From JBKCUI01 sp052161625 (GTDB lineage Bacteria > Planctomycetota > Planctomycetia > Pirellulales > Pirellulaceae): a stretch of DNA of 64,000 nucleotides. Positions within the stretch are counted from its first letter, which is position 1; every line of letters begins with the position of its first letter. Positions 48,461 to 56,737 of the stretch are shown here, in pieces. A program made the position numbers and the translations under genes. Below the pieces are notes generated by a model. It saw only the letters and a program-made list of their open reading frames with translations. It ran no database searches and was not told the origin of the DNA. Where the stretch lies: assembly GCA_052161625.1 (NCBI GenBank), contig CP197412.1. One strand, 5' to 3'.

Positions 48461-49129
48461 ATGGTACGGTGGATTAGTGTGTTTTTGTTGGGCTTCGTCG
48501 CTGTTCAGGCGGCTGAGGTTCAGGCTGGAATGTTATCGGACACGAAATCGCAGGTTGGGGTGAGTGTTCCCCTGGGAGGTTCCCAGTCGCTTGCCTTCGT
48601 AAACACGTTCGATTTCTCGAGCTCGTACGGTCCTTCGCAGAGCCAAATCACATCTTTGTCGCTCCGCGGTTGGATTGGGTTTGGCAGTCAAAACACTGCC
48701 CTTGCGTTTCCGAAGCTGTTGATCACTGCAAAGGGTGCGAACCCGCTCTCCGATCTGATTGCCGCCACGCCCCTCTTGATCGACATGAACATGCCTTCGT
48801 ACGCTGCCAATCAAAGCTCGATAAACGAGTTTGAAACCGGTTTTGTCAGCCTTTCTGCAAACCAGAGCACCGCTCTCTCCGGTCTCTTGGCGGCTTCGCC
48901 GACCCGGGAGATCAGCGTTTTTATGTACAGTGGTTCGAGCAATTCGCTTTTCGCTCCCTCGTTCACTCAAACGCTGCAGCTTTTCCCGTTTGCAGTGGTC
49001 ACCACCCATTACACCTCCACGATGAGGCTCGTCGCTGTTCCTGAGCCCTTTACAGCGTTGTCGTTGGGATTGGGTGCTCTTTCGTTCGGGGTCTTCCGCA
49101 GTCGCTTTCGCCGTCGAGTCACGTCATGA
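48461..49129 (+). CDS. PEP-CTERM sorting-domain protein
   Basis: A 222-residue protein with a signal peptide (WISVFLLGFVAVQAAEVQA). A Ser/Thr/Asn-rich beta-type ectodomain without cysteines follows. The PEP-CTERM tail is VPEPFTALSLGLGALSFGVF, followed by RSRFRRR. The stop overlaps the next PEP-CTERM gene's ATG by 4 bases, so both are one transcriptional unit. No ectodomain family is recognised. Confidence 0.85.
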   Translation: MVRWISVFLLGFVAVQAAEVQAGMLSDTKSQVGVSVPLGGSQSLAFVNTFDFSSSYGPSQSQITSLSLRGWIGFGSQNTALAFPKLLITAKGANPLSDLIAATPLLIDMNMPSYAANQSSINEFETGFVSLSANQSTALSGLLAASPTREISVFMYSGSSNSLFAPSFTQTLQLFPFAVVTTHYTSTMRLVAVPEPFTALSLGLGALSFGVFRSRFRRRVTS

Positions 49130-49779
49130 GAAGTCTTTTGGTTTTGGTTGCACTAGTCGGGCTCCTTTTTGTGGGACGTCCAGTTCAAGCTGATATTTTG
49201 TTGAGTTTCCGCCAGCAAGATGGTTCGATCACGGAAACGACTGGGAATCAACGAGCCGTTTATCTTGGTCGTTTCGAGTTTGGTGCACCGGCGACAGCTC
49301 CCCTGGCAGGAATCTGGGCGGGTGCGACCCTAGCATCTGCCAACAATGTTCGCCTTTATTTCGGGTTGGGAAATTCGTCCTTTGCTGGCAACTCGACCAT
49401 GATTGACACGGGGATTGTGTTCAATCAAGCGTCGATCAATCCGACTTTTGTCAGTGCCCCTGGTCTGCCATCCATATTTGGTGGTCCTGGAACAGATCCA
49501 TTGGCATTGTCGAATTCGGCAGGCGTCGCTTTGCAGCAGCATCTCATCAATTCTGCGAGTTTGAGTACGCCCAACGGGTATTTGGACGGTTGGTTGGTCA
49601 GCACCGAGGCAGGTTCAACTTTCACCGCGCCTTCCGTTAGCAATCCTCTTTCTCCCAACCCGACCCCGTTGAACGCTTTCGTTGGATTCTCAGCTGTCCC
49701 TGAGCCAGGATCGCTTGCACTGCTGGGCGTTGCTGCCGCTGGCGGACTCGCAGCAGCCTGGCGTCGCCGCAGAAAGTAG
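49126..49779 (+). CDS. PEP-CTERM sorting-domain protein
   Basis: A 217-residue protein, start overlapping the preceding stop by 4 bases. The signal peptide (LLVLVALVGLLFVGRPVQA) is followed by a beta-type ectodomain rich in Ala/Gly/Ser. The tail is VPEPGSLALLGVAAAGGLAAAWRRRRK, ending exactly at the basic cluster as the family requires. The ectodomain is unlike the other five PEP-CTERM proteins here. Confidence 0.88.
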   Translation: MRSLLVLVALVGLLFVGRPVQADILLSFRQQDGSITETTGNQRAVYLGRFEFGAPATAPLAGIWAGATLASANNVRLYFGLGNSSFAGNSTMIDTGIVFNQASINPTFVSAPGLPSIFGGPGTDPLALSNSAGVALQQHLINSASLSTPNGYLDGWLVSTEAGSTFTAPSVSNPLSPNPTPLNAFVGFSAVPEPGSLALLGVAAAGGLAAAWRRRRK

Positions 49780-50116
49780 CACATTTTCCCCGAAGCGATG
49801 GTTCGATCCCGTCGCAAGTTGTCGAGAGAAAGTGATTAGAAGAAGAGCTTGCTGAAGTCGTGGAGGCCCCGCGAAAGTTGGGGCTAGTACGATTCCTTCT
49901 CGGCGAGCTAGCTCCGCGCGGACGATAAGAGCAACTTATTGCAGTCGCAGAGGAGCCCGAACTAGCCACGCCCCCATCTCCCGACGCTGATTCTTAGGAA
50001 AATTGGGAGGTTTTTGGCGCCAAATCTTTACTTGGCGAGCTTTTGGGTTGTACTTATTCTTCCCCCGCCGGTTTTGCATTCGCCCCAACCCTGTTTTTAT
50101 TGAGCCCAAGCCCTTC
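49780..50116. other. 337-bp gap before exosortase with a perfect palindrome
   Basis: No gene is supported. TTTGGCGCCAAA (50013-50024) is a perfect 12-bp palindrome about 90 bases upstream of the exosortase start and could be an operator. A short GCCCC/GGGGC hairpin near 49865 is not followed by a T-run. Confidence 0.4.
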
Positions 50117-51169
50117 ATGTCCATTTTGCCCGCTGAAGACGCCGTCGAGCCCGCCTCGGCGTCCACCCAACCTATCGCGAGTTCCACTTTTGTAGCTCCC
50201 GCTAAGGACACAGCCGATTCGATGTCCGGGATAGGGAATGGACGGACTATTGGATTGTCCGCCGCAATACCATCCTCAGGATCTGAGATCGGTTCGGTGA
50301 GCAGTTGGTTTTGGAAAGGCATTTTTCTGGCGCTGGGAGCGTGCGTCATTGTCTACTGGGACAGTTTCTCTTGGATGGCCCAGACCTGGCTTACCGATTC
50401 GGATTATTCGCACGGCTTTTTTGTTGCTCCATTTGCCGTTTATGTTTGGTCGATGCGGAAGCAGTCGTTGGCTGCGGTGCGTGAGGTGAAGGAGAATTCG
50501 ACTCGGTCGATAGCCGTAGGCATTGGGTTGATGGCAGCGGCGCTCGCATTGCGAGCTTTGTTTCGCTACGTGCGAATGGAAACACCGGAGGCACTCACCT
50601 TTCTGATGTTTGTTCTGGGAGGACTCGTCCTTTATTTCGGCACCCGATCCATTCCTATCGTCTTCTCTGGGGTCCTTTTCCTTGTATTCATGGTGCCATT
50701 GCCCGGCAGTTTGGCTTCACAGTTGAGTGGCGTTCTCCAAAATGTCGCGACACAAGTAAGTACTTTTGCATTTCAAACGATTGGGATCCCGGCCTTCGCG
50801 CAAGGGAACGTTATTTCGTTGACGACAGGGCAAATCGGAGTGGCAGAAGCGTGTAGCGGCATCCGGATGCTGTACTCCTTTTTTGCACTGACGTTTGGCG
50901 CCTGTTTGATTATGGAGCGGACGCTTCTGGAGAAGGTCGTAATAAGCGCCCTTGCGCCGATTCTAGCGGTGGCAGCAAACTGCTTACGCATTATTGCGAC
51001 GGGGGTCGCCTTTGAGTACGGGGACCCCAAATCGGCTGAGCACTTTTTTCACGACATCGCCGGCTGGTTCATGATGCCGGTGGGGTTTGCGTTGCTGCTT
51101 GGGGTGCTTGCGATATTGGATCGGGTGTTAGAAGTGGACCCACCGATGGTCGAAACGTCCCGCAGCTAG
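50117..51169 (+). CDS. exosortase (PEP-CTERM sorting transpeptidase)
   Basis: A 350-residue multi-pass inner-membrane cysteine protease/transpeptidase that recognises the PEP-CTERM tail. The three catalytic positions are present: Cys246 in VAEACSGIRMLYSF, Arg291 in NCLRIIATG and His312 in HDIAGW. DSDYSHGFFVAPFAVY near the N-terminal helices and VPLPGSLASQL are also typical. About eight helices follow an 80-residue cytoplasmic Ser/Ala-rich leader. ATG 50117 is preferred over the 50003 frame opening. EpsI (DUF3485) is a separate gene, not fused. I do not assign an exosortase subtype. Confidence 0.93.
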   Translation: MSILPAEDAVEPASASTQPIASSTFVAPAKDTADSMSGIGNGRTIGLSAAIPSSGSEIGSVSSWFWKGIFLALGACVIVYWDSFSWMAQTWLTDSDYSHGFFVAPFAVYVWSMRKQSLAAVREVKENSTRSIAVGIGLMAAALALRALFRYVRMETPEALTFLMFVLGGLVLYFGTRSIPIVFSGVLFLVFMVPLPGSLASQLSGVLQNVATQVSTFAFQTIGIPAFAQGNVISLTTGQIGVAEACSGIRMLYSFFALTFGACLIMERTLLEKVVISALAPILAVAANCLRIIATGVAFEYGDPKSAEHFFHDIAGWFMMPVGFALLLGVLAILDRVLEVDPPMVETSRS

Positions 51170-51203
51170 GCTTTTGTTGCTGGGAGATTCCCGGCTCGTC
51201 AAG

Positions 51204-51209
51204 TATACT
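51204..51209 (+). promoter_or_regulatory. putative -10 box (TATACT) before the autokinase gene
   Basis: TATACT in the exosortase-autokinase gap, 78 bases before the ATG at 51287. No clear -35. Confidence 0.3.
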
Positions 51210-51286
51210 TGCTTTCGATCCTTGCTGGGGCAGGGACGGCTCTAGCCCCGCTGCACTCGACGCCCCTTTTTCGCGACCAGGTTTTT

Positions 51287-53638
51287 ATGATTTCTTCGAA
51301 CGCCGACGATATGGACCGTATCCCGTACCCTCCCTCTCACGGAACCACTTCCAACGGGTACGGGCCACCTGCTGGTTACGGTCAGAGAGCGTTGGAGAAT
51401 CGGGACGACGAGGAGGAGAGTTCCGGGATACAAAATCTGGCTTCTCTTCTATCTGCTATTCGCAGGGCTTGGCGAGTCGCATTACCCCTTGCAGTGCTCT
51501 TTTGTGTCGCGGGTGCCGCTGCGGCTTGGTTTGTCTTCACTCCAAAATTCGCGGCATCGGCCTATTTGCGAATCGATGCCGACAATCGCCCATTGATCTT
51601 TAAGACGGCGGACGAAGCGGCTTCGAGGGCGAGCGACTTCAAGTTGTATAAGAACACACACCAGCAGCTGCTCATTACGCCGTTCGTATTGAATGCGGCC
51701 TTGCGAAACGACGAACTCAAAGCGTTGCCAGAGATCACAACTCAACCCGACCCGATATTCTGGCTGCAGAAGAATTTGCTCGTCAAGTATCCCGGCGATG
51801 GGGAGATCATGCAGATCACCTTGGAGACCGAGTCACCAACCGCTTGTGTGAAGATCATCAATGGGGTTGTTGATGCGTTCATGCAGGAGGTGGTCATGAA
51901 CGAGCGGAACGACCGGCTTACCCGATTGAATAATTTGGAGCGTGTGTACGCCGAGGCCGAAGTGAAGGTTCGGAACAAGCGGAGCGAGCTCAAATCCTTG
52001 GCAAGTTCGTTGGGGACCAGCGATACCGAATCGTTGACCGTCGCCCAGCAAGCGGCCTTGCAGCAATTTGGCAGCATGCAGGAGAAGCTTGGAGAAGTCC
52101 AGTTTCAGCTCATGCAAGCCGAGGGAGAGTTGAAAGTTGCCAAAGAGCATGAAGTCGCCGGAGCGGTTGCCAGTGAAGAGAAGGCACCGGTGGACTTGAA
52201 CCAAGCGGAGTTGGATCGATTGATCGCTTTGGCAGAGCGAGGACCCGAGATTCGGCAACTGGAAGAAGACATTGCCCTTTCGAAAGCGAAGTTAGCCTCG
52301 TTCAATTCGAATTTTGGACCATCCCACCCCGCGATGAAGGGATTGTTGGGAGAGATCAAGACCAAAGAGGCCATGTTGCAGCAGCGTCGACGGGAGGCAA
52401 AGACCCGGACCGAGATCGATTACGAGAACAAAGCGGAGTTGGCTGCGAATAAGTCATTCCAGAGCAAGTACGATCTTGCTGGGATGACCGCACGGGTCGA
52501 AACGCTGAAGAATCAAGAAAAGATCATGCAGGAGAAGGTTGATCAGATGGCGGTCGAGACCCGTCAGCTGGGCAAATCGTCCATCGACGTCGAGTTGATG
52601 CGATCGGAAATCGAGGGATTGGAAGAGGTTCTTCGTCGGGTTGGCGAGGAGATCGAGCGGACGTCCATTGAGTTAAAGACTTCTTCGCGAATCAAGTTAT
52701 TGAGTTCGGCGGTCACGGCAACGCCTCCGGACCAACTCAAACGATATATACGGATTGTGGCCGTAAGTGGGGCGGGGTTCTTTGCACCTTTCTTTTTGCT
52801 CGCTATTTGGGACTTGAGCAAACGGCACGTCAATAATGCTGACAGCGTATCGCAAGAGTTGTCAATGCCCATCATCGGATCATTGCCGCGCGTATCCTCG
52901 AAGACGCTCCGGGATCAAGTAGAAGTCGACTTCACCGAAGAATCGATGGAACGAGAGCGGCATCGATCCGAAGTCGAGTTAGCCGAATCCGTCGATTCGT
53001 TATCGTCGATGTTGATGCGAGGAGCATCGATTCAAGGCAAAAAGGCTTACATGGTCAGCAGTGCCAAGCCAGGGGAAGGAAAGTCGACCGTTTCTTGTTT
53101 GCTCGCAAAGAGTTTAGCGAGGGCAGGGAAGCGTGTGGCATTGGTCGATTTCGATTTGCGACGTCCCAGCGTGCACGAGTATATGAATTTGCAAGCGGAA
53201 CCCGGTGTGACCGAGGTGTTGTTGGGAGTGAAGACACCGAAAGAGGTTGTGCAAAAGACTGAAGTCACTGGATTGGATGTGATCACGGCGGGGCATTGGT
53301 TTGGGAATTTGCAGGAGAGATGCAACGCCGGAGCTGTCGCCGAGTTTTTCCAAAAGCTGCGCAGCGACTACGATTTGGTCATCGTCGATTCCGGACCGGT
53401 GTTACCGATTCACGATTCGCTATTGATGAGCGTGTATGTGGATGGCGTCGTCATGACCGTCATCCGGGACAGGTCCCGGTTGAACGAACTCAAGAAAGCT
53501 TGCGAGCGACTGAAAAACTACGGCGCCACGATTGTGGGGACCGTGATTATCGGCGAGAAGCGACCGGGCTATTACGGCTACTATCGTGGCTACTCGCGCC
53601 CCCGCAGCACGAGCGCCCAGCTCCTGACGTCCAAGTAA
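51287..53638 (+). CDS. polysaccharide chain-length determinant / tyrosine autokinase (Wzc/GumC-type)
   Basis: A 783-residue inner-membrane protein controlling exopolysaccharide polymerisation and export. Helix 1 is at about residues 64-86 (LPLAVLFCVAGAAAAWFVF), with a Wzz domain behind it. A long periplasmic coiled coil runs about 210-460. Helix 2 is at about 487-510, and the cytoplasmic BY-kinase domain completes the protein. The kinase has Walker A SSAKPGEGKSTVS (near 592), Walker A' VALVDFDLRRPS and Walker B DLVIVDSGPVL. The C-terminus has a tyrosine cluster (GYYGYYRGY), the usual autophosphorylation site. ATG 51287 is chosen; the frame opens at 51209. No outer-membrane exporter is encoded nearby in the window. 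Confidence 0.93.
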   Translation: MISSNADDMDRIPYPPSHGTTSNGYGPPAGYGQRALENRDDEEESSGIQNLASLLSAIRRAWRVALPLAVLFCVAGAAAAWFVFTPKFAASAYLRIDADNRPLIFKTADEAASRASDFKLYKNTHQQLLITPFVLNAALRNDELKALPEITTQPDPIFWLQKNLLVKYPGDGEIMQITLETESPTACVKIINGVVDAFMQEVVMNERNDRLTRLNNLERVYAEAEVKVRNKRSELKSLASSLGTSDTESLTVAQQAALQQFGSMQEKLGEVQFQLMQAEGELKVAKEHEVAGAVASEEKAPVDLNQAELDRLIALAERGPEIRQLEEDIALSKAKLASFNSNFGPSHPAMKGLLGEIKTKEAMLQQRRREAKTRTEIDYENKAELAANKSFQSKYDLAGMTARVETLKNQEKIMQEKVDQMAVETRQLGKSSIDVELMRSEIEGLEEVLRRVGEEIERTSIELKTSSRIKLLSSAVTATPPDQLKRYIRIVAVSGAGFFAPFFLLAIWDLSKRHVNNADSVSQELSMPIIGSLPRVSSKTLRDQVEVDFTEESMERERHRSEVELAESVDSLSSMLMRGASIQGKKAYMVSSAKPGEGKSTVSCLLAKSLARAGKRVALVDFDLRRPSVHEYMNLQAEPGVTEVLLGVKTPKEVVQKTEVTGLDVITAGHWFGNLQERCNAGAVAEFFQKLRSDYDLVIVDSGPVLPIHDSLLMSVYVDGVVMTVIRDRSRLNELKKACERLKNYGATIVGTVIIGEKRPGYYGYYRGYSRPRSTSAQLLTSK

Positions 53639-53794
53639 TCCCAGCCGCCGATATTCACGTCAATCGCTGATTCTCTGAGCAATGAACTTGGAGCGGAGAG
53701 CGATTTGGCAAGAGCCGAGTGTTTGGTGTTAAGGTCGCGATTAAACAGCGTCAAATACGAAGTGCTCCGCTTTGTATTCATCGTTTTCACTCCC

Positions 53795-53829
53795 GAACCA
53801 AGAACTACGAACCAAGAACTACGAACAAC
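53795..53829. repeat. heptamer tandem repeat (GAACYAM x5)
   Basis: Five 7-base units in a row: GAACCAA, GAACTAC, GAACCAA, GAACTAC, GAACAAC. They end 5 bases before the epsI ATG at 53834, so they occupy the position of its ribosome-binding site. Confidence 0.75.
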
Positions 53830-53833
53830 CTCG

Positions 53834-54448
53834 ATGAAACCAACCCTGCTTGTCCTTTTTGTGGTGGTCGCATTGGCTGGCGTCAGTGTGCGGCAGATTC
53901 AATCTTGGTTTTCGCCACGTTTTGAAGCTCAGTCGATTGAGTTGTCCAAGATCCGTTATCAGCTTGGGGTGTGGTCAGGGGAAGAGGTACCGATTGCGGA
54001 CGAGACCGTGAAAGTGTTGGATGCAAAGGAGCACTTCAACAGAATTTACAACAGTCCCGAGGGCAAGACCGTTTTGTTTCATGCGGCGGTTTGGGACAGT
54101 CCCGTTCACTTTTTTGTGGCCCCGCATCATCCTGAGGTTTGTTATCAGGCGGCGGGTTGGAAGCCGGTGGAGCGGAGTACGCGGGGGATTCAGTTGGCTG
54201 ATGGTAGAGAGATCCCACTGGAGTACATCGTGTTCGAGCGTGGTCCGCAGCGCGTCGTGACTGCTCACGTATTTCGGGCGGGCGATTTGTTTTACACCAA
54301 TTCGAAGGATTTTTCATCGCAGTCGAAGCGATTCTGGGGTCGTCAAGGCTGGCCCCAGTCGGTGAAGTATTTGTTCCAAGTAAACGGCGGGGATATTTCG
54401 GAGGCAGAGCGTGCTTTTGACAAGCTCGTTGCGCTCGTTTTGTCGTAA
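53834..54448 (+). CDS. epsI: exosortase-associated EpsI family protein (DUF3485)
   Basis: A 204-residue protein with an N-terminal membrane anchor (LLVLFVVVALAGVSV). DUF3485 features are LGVWSGEEVPI, the FVAPHHPEVCYQAAGWKPVE segment with its Cys, and ERGPQRVVTAHVFRAG. EpsI accompanies exosortases, either fused or separate, and is needed for exopolysaccharide in several systems; its biochemical role is not settled. The start is placed at ATG 53834 after the heptamer array; the longer frame from 53705 encodes the repeat and is unlikely. No Shine-Dalgarno is visible because the array occupies that position. Confidence 0.88.
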   Translation: MKPTLLVLFVVVALAGVSVRQIQSWFSPRFEAQSIELSKIRYQLGVWSGEEVPIADETVKVLDAKEHFNRIYNSPEGKTVLFHAAVWDSPVHFFVAPHHPEVCYQAAGWKPVERSTRGIQLADGREIPLEYIVFERGPQRVVTAHVFRAGDLFYTNSKDFSSQSKRFWGRQGWPQSVKYLFQVNGGDISEAERAFDKLVALVLS

Positions 54449-54565
54449 GCGATCGGTCTCACTCAAATTAAGCCATCGCAGATTATAAGAATTGGTAAAG
54501 CACCGTAAGGTTATAGTCGGCGTGTCGGAATGCAGGTTCAATATCGGAAGGACGTATACTGCAGG

Positions 54566-54583
54566 ATACCGTGCATACCGTGC
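54566..54583. repeat. 9-bp tandem repeat
   Basis: ATACCGTGC twice (54566-54574, 54575-54583), followed by a partial third copy, within the 288-base gap between epsI and the next PEP-CTERM gene. TATACT at 54555-54560 just upstream could be a -10 box. Confidence 0.6.
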
Positions 54584-54736
54584 ATACGGGGCATCGTGGC
54601 TTTTGCGCCCTCCGATCGCGAGATAAATTTCCTACGGCAGATTTTTTCCGCTTTTGATATCTTGGTAGTTGACTTTAGAAGTGCACCAAGTACCGTGACA
54701 AGAGTCCCCATTTCCACGTCCTTTTAAGGTCAATTC

Positions 54737-55465
54737 ATGAAGTGCTTCAAGTTGATAGCGAGCTTGGTATTTGCGGTCGCAATTCAAGCCAATTCGTTTG
54801 GTTCGTTTGTTTCCTCTTCGAGCAATGTTCTTTGGCAAGAAGTTGGGGTTTTTACCCAATCGAATGTTGCCGTGAATCTCCGCAATGCGAATGGAGACAT
54901 GGTGACAACTCGGACAGACAGCTTGGGGGTGACCTCCTACGCTGGAGCTAGTCCAACTTCTGGGTCGGTCTACGCGACAACATTGTCGGGCACTTATCGA
55001 GCGTTCTTAGTAGCACCTACCGTCAACAACGCACCCTTCTCGATTACATTTAGCGGTGTTTCGGTGCTCGGTTTGGTCGCCTCGAATGGTTGGACAGCAG
55101 ACGGTGGCACGATGGCCGTCAACGTTTGGGGTACACACTCTTACATGAGTGCTGATTTGCAGGCAGCGCTGGGATCGATGGGTTTCTCAAGCCCAGCGAC
55201 ACGCGTTGCAAGCTTGCTTGGATCGGGGAGCAACGGTGTTGAGATCCATCAAGGCGGTCAGGGCAGCGGTTCGTTGGGCTCTGCCAACCCAGATGGGTTA
55301 AACGCGATTGGATCATCGGTTACCGGTGAGGTGAACGCCATTCAGACAGGGGCAAATGAGCTGTTCATGGTTTTGGTTCAGGTTCCAGAACCAGCGACCA
55401 TGTCTCTCTGGGGAATTGGCGCAGTCGGACTTGCTGCGTTCCGATTCCGTCGTAAAAGTAACTGA
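54737..55465 (+). CDS. PEP-CTERM protein, first of three tandem paralogues
   Basis: A 242-residue protein. The signal peptide (LIASLVFAVAIQANSFG) is followed by a beta-rich ectodomain. It shares with the next two genes the order GVFTQ..., an APT strand, VxGLVASNGWTADGG, VEIHQGGQ, NPDGLNAIG and a final ANELFMVLVQ. The sorting tail is VPEPATMSLWGIGAVGLAAF plus RFRRKSN. It is the most divergent of the three. No known domain is recognised, and no cysteines apart from one in the signal. A terminator hairpin follows at 55496. Confidence 0.88.
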   Translation: MKCFKLIASLVFAVAIQANSFGSFVSSSSNVLWQEVGVFTQSNVAVNLRNANGDMVTTRTDSLGVTSYAGASPTSGSVYATTLSGTYRAFLVAPTVNNAPFSITFSGVSVLGLVASNGWTADGGTMAVNVWGTHSYMSADLQAALGSMGFSSPATRVASLLGSGSNGVEIHQGGQGSGSLGSANPDGLNAIGSSVTGEVNAIQTGANELFMVLVQVPEPATMSLWGIGAVGLAAFRFRRKSN

Positions 55466-55495
55466 AACCTTCGCTAGGTTTTTCAATTCACTACA

Positions 55496-55525
55496 AAAAG
55501 AGCCGGGTTTTAGCTCGGTTCTTTT
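55496..55525 (+). terminator. rho-independent terminator
   Basis: Stem AAAAGAGCCG / CGGTTCTTTT with one G-U pair and a central loop, followed by CGTTTT. It lies 31 bases after the PEP-CTERM stop at 55465. Confidence 0.75.
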
Positions 55526-55665
55526 CGTTTTAATGGTCATCGAATCGTTGTTGCAACTCCACGTCGAATCAAAGCCGTTTTTTAAGATTTATTCCGCAAA
55601 GTCGTTGACATCGGACCGCCCCTTCTTTACCATCAGCAACTATCGGTTGGTTGAAAGTTTTCCAA

Positions 55666-55675
55666 TCCGTTGCGT
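55666..55675 (+). promoter_or_regulatory. shared leader block TCCGTTGCGT
   Basis: TCCGTTGCGT ends in the leader of the second paralogue, starting 33 bases before ATG 55699. An identical block is found at the same distance from the third paralogue's ATG. It might be a regulatory element or a relic of the duplication. Confidence 0.35.
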
Positions 55676-55698
55676 CCATTGTCCCCGAGAGTTAGATC

Positions 55699-56433
55699 AT
55701 GAAGTTGTTGACCGGGTTTTTAGTTGCTGCTATCGCCGTAGTCGTTGGTGGAACCTCCCACGGTGCATTTGTTAGTGGCGGTAGCAATTACATTGCAAAA
55801 GAAATTGGGACTTTCACCCAACAAGTGGTTGTGAATGAGTTTTTAGGTGATGGGAGATTGGCAACCTCGACTACGCTCGGCGTAGTGTCAGGCGTCCTTT
55901 CAGGTACCTCGGCTGCAAGTTATACCGATTCGTTGGGCACCAAAACCTTCAAGATGGTGTTGATTGCACCCACAGCTAGTACCTTCAGCTTCAGCACCAC
56001 CGGCTCTGTCCTGGGTGTTGTTGCCTCTACAGGCTGGATGGGGAGCGCTTCATCTGCTTATGTCAATCCAGCCGATCCGATTTTCAATGTTTGGGCAAAC
56101 TACAGCAACCTGATGCCGCAGATCAACACTGTTCTTGGTGTCGCGCCTACCATTTCGCCTCTTAACAATGCCTTCTTTACCGCGAACTTTGGTGCTCCTG
56201 GCGACGCTGGTCGTGGGTTTGAAATTCATGCCGGGTTGGCTGGTGGTGGAAATCCGGACTCTATGACGCGTATTGGTAATAGCTTCAGCGGAAGTGTTAA
56301 CTCTCCAGGGTCTGGTTCTGGCCGAGGCGAGTTGTTCGCTGTCCTTTTTGAAGTACCCGAGCCAGCTACCATGGCGCTTTGGGGAATGGGTGCAGTAGGA
56401 TTGGCTGCGTTCCGATTCCGCCGCCGCAAATAG
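55699..56433 (+). CDS. PEP-CTERM protein, second of three tandem paralogues
   Basis: A 244-residue paralogue of the flanking genes. The signal peptide (LLTGFLVAAIAVVVGGTSHG) leads to GGSNYIAKEIGTFTQQ. Shared blocks are TKTFKMVLIAPT, GVVASTGWMG, GFEIHAGLAGGGNPDSMTRIGN and the exposed RGELFAVLFE. The tail is VPEPATMALWGMGAVGLAAF plus RFRRRK, nearly identical to the third copy. A block of about 20 residues (SAYVNPADPIFNVWANYSN) is longer than in the others. Its own leader and terminator suggest separate transcription. Confidence 0.88.
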   Translation: MKLLTGFLVAAIAVVVGGTSHGAFVSGGSNYIAKEIGTFTQQVVVNEFLGDGRLATSTTLGVVSGVLSGTSAASYTDSLGTKTFKMVLIAPTASTFSFSTTGSVLGVVASTGWMGSASSAYVNPADPIFNVWANYSNLMPQINTVLGVAPTISPLNNAFFTANFGAPGDAGRGFEIHAGLAGGGNPDSMTRIGNSFSGSVNSPGSGSGRGELFAVLFEVPEPATMALWGMGAVGLAAFRFRRRK

Positions 56434-56467
56434 TGCTGTTTGACAACTGTTCAAGGATTTTATGATG

Positions 56468-56484
56468 GCCGAGCTTTGCTCGGC
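56468..56484 (+). terminator. rho-independent-like terminator hairpin
   Basis: GCCGAGC-TTT-GCTCGGC stem-loop, then TATCTTCGTTT, 35 bases after the second paralogue's stop. The same GCCGAGC/GCTCGGC stem follows the third paralogue. Confidence 0.7.
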
Positions 56485-56704
56485 TATCTTCGTTTATAGG
56501 CGAGCAACTGATTGACTAGAAGCTGATTTGAATCAATAGGAAACGGACATACGCCGGCTATTCAAATCGGAAATGACTCGCTGTCTGACATAGACATTTC
56601 TAATCCTGAACAATGCCGAAAGTATTTTTGCCCGCAATCGTGGATTATTCGTTACGACCGTTGACGGTTAGTGGAACGTCGGTTAACCTCATTTTTGCGA
56701 TTTT

Positions 56705-56714
56705 TCCGTTGCGT
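56705..56714 (+). promoter_or_regulatory. shared leader block TCCGTTGCGT
   Basis: Identical to 55666-55675 and also starting exactly 33 bases before its ATG (56738). The flanking leader sequence shares further similarity up to ATCATGAAG. Confidence 0.35.
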
Positions 56715-56737
56715 TCGATTGAATCGAGTTACACATC

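Noticed and set aside
49861..49883. Terminator after the PEP-CTERM gene at 49779
   Set aside because: Only a 5-bp GCCCC/GGGGC stem with a large loop and no following T-run.
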